From Lachnospiraceae bacterium (GTDB lineage Bacteria > Bacillota > Clostridia > Lachnospirales > Lachnospiraceae), in the NCBI GenBank assembly GCA_030524705.1, contig JAUNGD010000009.1:1-64000 (forward strand): a stretch of 64,000 nucleotides of DNA, written 5' to 3'. The notes beneath the pieces were generated by a model that was given only the letters and a program-made list of their open reading frames with translations, was not told the DNA's origin and made no database searches. A program made the position numbers and the translations under genes. This document shows, piece by piece, positions 59,973-64,000 of the stretch. Numbering within the stretch: position 1 is the first letter of the stretch; each line of letters begins with the position of its first letter.

Positions 59973-60464
59973 TCATTCACAGTGCAGTACCACCTTGCCG
60001 GATGCAAGGGATTCCTTCACATCAATCACTCTCTGGTTGGCGCTGCCTCTCCAGAACAGCTTCGTGTCCCTAAGCTGCCTTACGTACGGCCCGTCCACCA
60101 GCACGTCAATGTACCTGGCGATCTCCCGGCTCTTTACGTACTCCCAGAGATAACCCGTGTACAGCCAGATCGTCTTGCCCGGGAACTCCCTGCGGATCTC
60201 CTTTGCCAATGCAACAATGTCTTTTTCGTTCGTCTCAAAAAGCGGGTCTCCGCCGCTGAAGGTGATACCGGATACGTAGGATTTCCCCAGCTCCTCAAAA
60301 AGCTCCGCCTTGTCCTGGGCCTCAAAGGGAATCCCGCCGTTTGGATTCCAGGTCACAGGATTCTGGCACTCCTCGCAGTGGTGCCCGCACCCTGCGACCC
60401 ACAGCACGACCCGCAGCCCGTCGCCGTTGAGCATATCGTCCTTTGTAATATTATGATAACGCAT
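59973..60464 (-). CDS. nrdG: Anaerobic ribonucleotide reductase activating protein
   Basis: A 163-residue radical SAM activase for the class III ribonucleotide reductase. The cluster motif CxxxCxxC is in GCGHHCEECQNPVTW near residues 26-40. SAM-binding elements TFSGGDPLFE and IWLYTGYLWE follow. It installs the glycyl radical on NrdD under anaerobic conditions. I start it at the ATG at 60464 after GGAGG; a longer frame to 60509 has no RBS. nrdD is not in the window, so the pair is split here. dut follows closely. Confidence 0.93.
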   Translation of the reverse strand: MRYHNITKDDMLNGDGLRVVLWVAGCGHHCEECQNPVTWNPNGGIPFEAQDKAELFEELGKSYVSGITFSGGDPLFETNEKDIVALAKEIRREFPGKTIWLYTGYLWEYVKSREIARYIDVLVDGPYVRQLRDTKLFWRGSANQRVIDVKESLASGKVVLHCE

Positions 60465-60497
60465 TATAACTGCCTCCATACAATACCATGTGTTAAT

Positions 60498-60533
60498 AAA
60501 GACCTGCAACTACAATATTGTGTGCAGGTCTTT
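60498..60533 (-). terminator. Terminator of queA
   Basis: An 11-bp perfect stem, AAAGACCTGCA / TGCAGGTCTTT, has a 14-base loop. It is flanked by T-rich tails in both directions and lies between queA and nrdG. Confidence 0.75.
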
Positions 60534-60612
60534 TTATAGTATCATCTTCGCCAGTCAACGTCAAGACGATTTTTATATTCTGGATCATGCAAGTTTTGCA
60601 TTCTAAATGATA

Positions 60613-61641
60613 TTACAAAATCGCCATGGCGTCTCCGAAGGAAAAAAATCTGTATTTTTCTTTTACAGCCTCCTCGTATGCCGCCAAAATATGCTCCCGG
60701 CCCGCCAGAGCGGACACCAGCATCAGAAGCGTGGACTCCGGCAGATGGAAGTTCGTGATCAGTCCGTCCAGCAGCCGGAACTGGTATCCCGGATAAATAA
60801 AAATCTCCGTCCAGCCGCTGCAGGCCCGTATCTCCCCGCCGAATCTTGCAGCCGCGGATTCTATCGTTCTGCAGCTCGTCGTACCGACACAGATTACGCG
60901 GCCCCCGGAGGCCTTCGTACTGCGAATGATCTCCGCCGCCTCCTCCGTCACCTCGTAAAATTCAGAATGCATGTGGTGCTGCGTCACATCCTCCACCTTC
61001 ACCGGCCGGAAAGTACCCAATCCAACGTGAAGCGTCACCTCGGCAATTCGGATTCCTTTTTCCCGGACCCTTTCAAGAAGCTCCGGCGTAAAATGAAGCC
61101 CCGCCGTAGGAGCCGCCGCCGAGCCCTCATACTTTGCATACACGGTCTGGTAACGGTTCTTGTCCTTCAGCTCATGGGTGATGTACGGCGGCAGAGGCAT
61201 CTGTCCCAATTGGTCGAGAATTTCCTCAAACACGCCCTCATAGGTGAACTGGATCAGACGGTTTCCTTCCTCCACGATTTCCAGCACCTCTCCGATGAGG
61301 ATTCCGTCTCCGAAGATAATCCTTGTTCCCGGTTTTGCCTTTTTTCCGGGCTTTACCAGTGTTTCCCAGATATTGTTCTCCCGGCGCTTCAAAAGAAGAA
61401 TCTCGATCATGGCCCCGGTCCCCTCACGCACACCGTAAAGCCTTGCCGGAATTACCTTTGTGTTATTTATTACGAGACAGTCTCCTTCGTTCAGATAATC
61501 GACAATCTCATAAAAATGGCGGTGCTGCATTTCCCCGGACAGCTTATCCAGCACCAGAAGCCTGGAAGAAGAACGATCCTCCAGCGGATCCTGAGCAATC
61601 AGCTCCTGGGGAAGATCAAAATAAAAATCAGACGTTTTCAT
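60613..61641 (-). CDS. queA: tRNA preQ1(34) S-adenosylmethionine ribosyltransferase-isomerase
   Basis: A 342-residue QueA that transfers the ribosyl part of SAM to preQ1 in tRNA, giving epoxyqueuosine. Family blocks are [23 protein letters not shown] at the start, [21 protein letters not shown] near 70, [13 protein letters not shown] near 175, [13 protein letters not shown], and [18 protein letters not shown] near the end. It overlaps the end of the histidine phosphatase gene by 14 bases, with AAGGTG as its RBS. No tgt or other queuosine genes are adjacent. Confidence 0.95.
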   Translation of the reverse strand: MKTSDFYFDLPQELIAQDPLEDRSSSRLLVLDKLSGEMQHRHFYEIVDYLNEGDCLVINNTKVIPARLYGVREGTGAMIEILLLKRRENNIWETLVKPGKKAKPGTRIIFGDGILIGEVLEIVEEGNRLIQFTYEGVFEEILDQLGQMPLPPYITHELKDKNRYQTVYAKYEGSAAAPTAGLHFTPELLERVREKGIRIAEVTLHVGLGTFRPVKVEDVTQHHMHSEFYEVTEEAAEIIRSTKASGGRVICVGTTSCRTIESAAARFGGEIRACSGWTEIFIYPGYQFRLLDGLITNFHLPESTLLMLVSALAGREHILAAYEEAVKEKYRFFSFGDAMAIL

Positions 61642-62248
61642 AATACACCTTATCCTGTTCCTTTATCAGCCATTCTCCCTGTTCCAGATCTACGATCGTG
61701 ACCGCACAGTTTTTCGGCACGCCATTTTCCCAGAAGCCCTTCTGCGGCGTCCTTTTGATCGCAGCCAGGAGAGCTCTCGACGCCGCGCCGTGGGTCGAAA
61801 TCAGAATAGTTTTTCCGTACCATTCCTGCTTCTGCTTTAATTCCTCCAGAAATCCCGCCGCCCGTTCCATCAAAGACGCGATAGTCTCACCGCCCTCGGC
61901 GGGTACGTAGCACCCCGGATCATGGAAAAAGCAGTAAAATTCCGAAGCCGGGTCTTCCCGCTCTTCTTTTGAAATCTGCCGTCCCTCCATAGCGCCAAAG
62001 CTGATCTCCCGGATGCGGTTCTCCGTAATCACAGGAACCTCCCGGTGCCCCAGAACAATGTCTGCAGTCTCCCTGGCCCGGCTAAGCGGGCTTGTGATGA
62101 CCAGATCAAAGGGAATCTCCCGCATAGCGTGCGCCGTCTCTCTCGCCAGCGCACGCCCCTTTTCATTTAATTCTATATCCGTCTGTCCCTGCAGGCGGAG
62201 CTGTGTGTTCCACGGAGTCTCGCCGTGGCGAATAATATATAGTCTCAT
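61628..62248 (-). CDS. Histidine phosphatase family protein
   Basis: A 206-residue phosphoglycerate-mutase-like phosphatase. The phospho-accepting His is in [10 protein letters not shown] at residues about 4-13. [18 protein letters not shown] near 54, the proton donor Glu in FGAMEGRQ near 85 and the second His in [17 protein letters not shown] near 150 complete the active site. The substrate is unknown; such proteins in this position are often called PhoE or CobC without proof. The ATG at 62248 is preceded by GGGATGATCACG; another ATG lies at 62257. It follows pheT by only a few bases. Confidence 0.88.
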   Translation of the reverse strand: MRLYIIRHGETPWNTQLRLQGQTDIELNEKGRALARETAHAMREIPFDLVITSPLSRARETADIVLGHREVPVITENRIREISFGAMEGRQISKEEREDPASEFYCFFHDPGCYVPAEGGETIASLMERAAGFLEELKQKQEWYGKTILISTHGAASRALLAAIKRTPQKGFWENGVPKNCAVTIVDLEQGEWLIKEQDKVYYENV

Positions 62249-62261
62249 CGTGATCATCCCA

Positions 62262-64000
62262 TTATGACCGGATCTCGATACCCAGGGACTCCAGCCCGTT
62301 CCAGATTTTCTTCATTGCCGCAGTGATATCGCTTTCCTCCAGGGTACGGTCCTTTGCCCGGAAGACGATGGAATACGCCATGGACTTAAAGCCCGGCCTG
62401 ATCTGCGCGCCTTCATAAATGTCAAAGAGCTGGCAGCCCTCCAGAATCTTGCCGCCGCGCTGAAGAATCATCGTCTCAATCTGACCTGCCAGTACATGCT
62501 TCGGCACTACCATGCTGATGTCACGGGTCACTGCCGGATACCGGGCAATACCCATGTATTTGCGGTCGAAGGTGGCCAGTTTTGTCACCTCCGGCATATC
62601 GAGCACTGCAATGTACGCTTTCTCGCCGATACCGTAATTCGCCGCCACCAGAGGATGTACCTCTCCAAGATAACCAAGGACAGTATCTCCATAAAGAATA
62701 TCTGCCTGGCGTCCCGGGTGCAGATACGGCTTTTTGCTTTCCGGCGAGTACGTTTTACGTCCGCTCAGTCCAACCTTTTCCAAAAATTCCTCCACAACGC
62801 CCTTCATGGTGAAGAAATCGCCGTCGCCGTACATTCCAAGGGTAAACTGTACCCGCTCGTCAGGAAGCTCTGTCAGCGGCAGAGACTTCGGCAGATAAAT
62901 ATTACCCAGCTCATACAGGCGGACATTTTTGTTGCGGTGATTATAGTTAAAGGCCAGAGAGGTCAGCATACCGTTGACAGAAACGGTACGCATGATGCTG
63001 AAATCCTCGCCCAGCGGGTTCTGAATCCGAACGGCGTTCCGAAGCGGAGAATCCTGCGGGATCATCAGCTTATCGAATACCTTCGGGCTCTCGAAGGAGT
63101 ACATCATACCCTGGGAGAATCCGCAGTACTCAGCAATATCCTGAGCCACCTCCCGGACGCGCAGGTCAAAGGGAAGCTTGCCCGTGGTAGCCGCTCCGCT
63201 GGGCAGCGTAGTCGGGATGTTGTCATATCCGTAAAATCTTGCCACTTCCTCTGCCAGATCAGCCATGCGGAACAGGTCATGACGGAAGGTGGGGGCGATC
63301 ACCTCATTTGAGGCCTCATCGTATCCCAGGTCGATCTTGCTGAAGTACTCCAGCATCTGCTCCGGCGCAATGTCCGTTCCCAGCAGCGCATTGATCCGAT
63401 CCGGCTCAAAGGGGATCCGTACCGGCTCCTTTTTCTTGCTGTATATATCCACCATGCCGCCGACTACCTCTCCGGCTCCCAGCTCTTCCACCAGCTGGCA
63501 GGCCCGGTCGATGGCCGCCTGGGCATTGTTCGGGTCAAGTCCCTTCTCAAATTTTGCAGACGCATCTGTACGAAGACCGATCCGCTTGGAAGAAAGACGG
63601 ATATTGGTGCCGTCAAAGCACGCCGCCTCGAACAGCATCGTCTTAACGTCGTCTGTGATCATGGAATTCTCGCCGCCCATGATACCTGCAATACCTACAG
63701 ACTTTTCACCGTCGCAGATCATCAGGACGTTCTCGTCCATGATGCGTTCCTGGCCGTCAAGGGTGGTGAATTTCTCATCCTTTGCAGCCCGGCGCACTAC
63801 GATCTCGTGACCTGCCAGCGTGTCATAATCAAAGGCATGCATCGGCTGTCCGTACTCTTCCATCACGTAGTTTGTAATATCGACGATATTGTTGATGGGA
63901 CGGATGCCTGCTGCCGCCAGACGGCGCTGCATCCACTTCGGTGACGGAGCGATCTTGATATTTTTTACGATTCTTGCACAGTAACGCGGGCACAGGTCCG
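62262..64000 (-). CDS. pheT: Phenylalanyl-tRNA synthetase beta subunit, 5' end outside window
   Basis: The frame is open at the window edge and runs without a stop to 62262, giving 579 visible residues of about 800. The first visible residues ([20 protein letters not shown]) are the start of the B3/4 editing domain. [22 protein letters not shown], the B5 domain near [15 protein letters not shown], the catalytic-like core ([21 protein letters not shown]) and the C-terminal ferredoxin-fold anticodon-binding domain ([19 protein letters not shown]) follow. The N-terminal tRNA-binding domain is cut off. pheS would be expected upstream. The histidine phosphatase and queA genes follow closely. Confidence 0.95.
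   Translation of the reverse strand, partial: DLCPRYCARIVKNIKIAPSPKWMQRRLAAAGIRPINNIVDITNYVMEEYGQPMHAFDYDTLAGHEIVVRRAAKDEKFTTLDGQERIMDENVLMICDGEKSVGIAGIMGGENSMITDDVKTMLFEAACFDGTNIRLSSKRIGLRTDASAKFEKGLDPNNAQAAIDRACQLVEELGAGEVVGGMVDIYSKKKEPVRIPFEPDRINALLGTDIAPEQMLEYFSKIDLGYDEASNEVIAPTFRHDLFRMADLAEEVARFYGYDNIPTTLPSGAATTGKLPFDLRVREVAQDIAEYCGFSQGMMYSFESPKVFDKLMIPQDSPLRNAVRIQNPLGEDFSIMRTVSVNGMLTSLAFNYNHRNKNVRLYELGNIYLPKSLPLTELPDERVQFTLGMYGDGDFFTMKGVVEEFLEKVGLSGRKTYSPESKKPYLHPGRQADILYGDTVLGYLGEVHPLVAANYGIGEKAYIAVLDMPEVTKLATFDRKYMGIARYPAVTRDISMVVPKHVLAGQIETMILQRGGKILEGCQLFDIYEGAQIRPGFKSMAYSIVFRAKDRTLEESDITAAMKKIWNGLESLGIEIRS

Noticed and set aside
59973-60464. NrdG as evidence of a complete class III reductase locus
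   Set aside because: nrdD is not present next to it in the window, so only the activase can be annotated.

Overview
The window looks like a chromosomal segment of a spore-forming, anaerobic, low-to-medium GC member of the Firmicutes, most likely family Lachnospiraceae. The evidence is a complete spoIIIA operon, anaerobic RNR activase NrdG, UPF0210 (PFL) and UPF0237 proteins, small hypothetical families I associate with Lachnospiraceae, Gram-positive ribosome binding sites and near-consensus sigma-A promoters. The genus cannot be fixed from the sequence. Most genes lie on the minus strand. There is no phage, IS element, rRNA or CRISPR array.

Layout. 1-6 kb: a truncated secreted SH3b protein; an ECF-type sigma factor translationally coupled to a large membrane anti-sigma-like protein; a UPF0210 / ACT / WalJ-like hydrolase cluster. 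6-11 kb: a membrane protein and a five-gene osmoprotectant (OpuC/OpuB-type) ABC operon with a winged-helix-like Fe-S protein inserted in it. 11-15 kb: coaE, polA and a zinc-finger membrane protein, then tRNA-Leu(CAA). 15-21 kb: an Rpn-family nuclease, lysA behind a structured leader, an LTA-synthase-like sulfatase, a rhomboid-like protein lacking its catalytic residues, and a small LysM protein. 21-31 kb (mainly plus strand): aroC, a GNAT enzyme, a lactonase, the regulator-potABCD polyamine operon, a flavin reductase, an RluA-type pseudouridine synthase, and a minus-strand HTH-Uma2 protein. 31-43 kb: trpS divergent from luxS, a BceAB/BceRS-like module, a GlgX-like protein that appears to have lost catalytic residues, and exoA. 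43-51 kb: a DUF1292 protein, a UvrD-type helicase, gltX, ftsW, an M56 peptidase without a BlaI partner, tRNA-Pro(GGG) and a nucleotidyltransferase. 51-57 kb: spoIIIAA-AH behind a sigma-E-like promoter, preceded by a separate short transcription unit. 57-64 kb: a variant carbamate kinase, a PfkB kinase, dut, nrdG, queA, a histidine phosphatase and the 3' part of pheT.

Cell-envelope and stress functions are concentrated here: SH3b and LysM proteins, the WalJ-like hydrolase, an LTA-synthase-like enzyme, FtsW, a BceRS-AB-like module, an M56 peptidase and the ECF pair. The rest is core metabolism, translation and sporulation. I found no single unmistakable new system. The best leads are the GlgX-like pseudoenzyme, the short RNA or peptide unit in front of spoIIIA, the leader RNA of lysA, the Fe-S protein inside the osmoprotectant operon, and a multi-hairpin intergenic repeat near 48.2 kb. 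Promoters, terminators and dyads were found by eye; positions are exact, but function is inferred.
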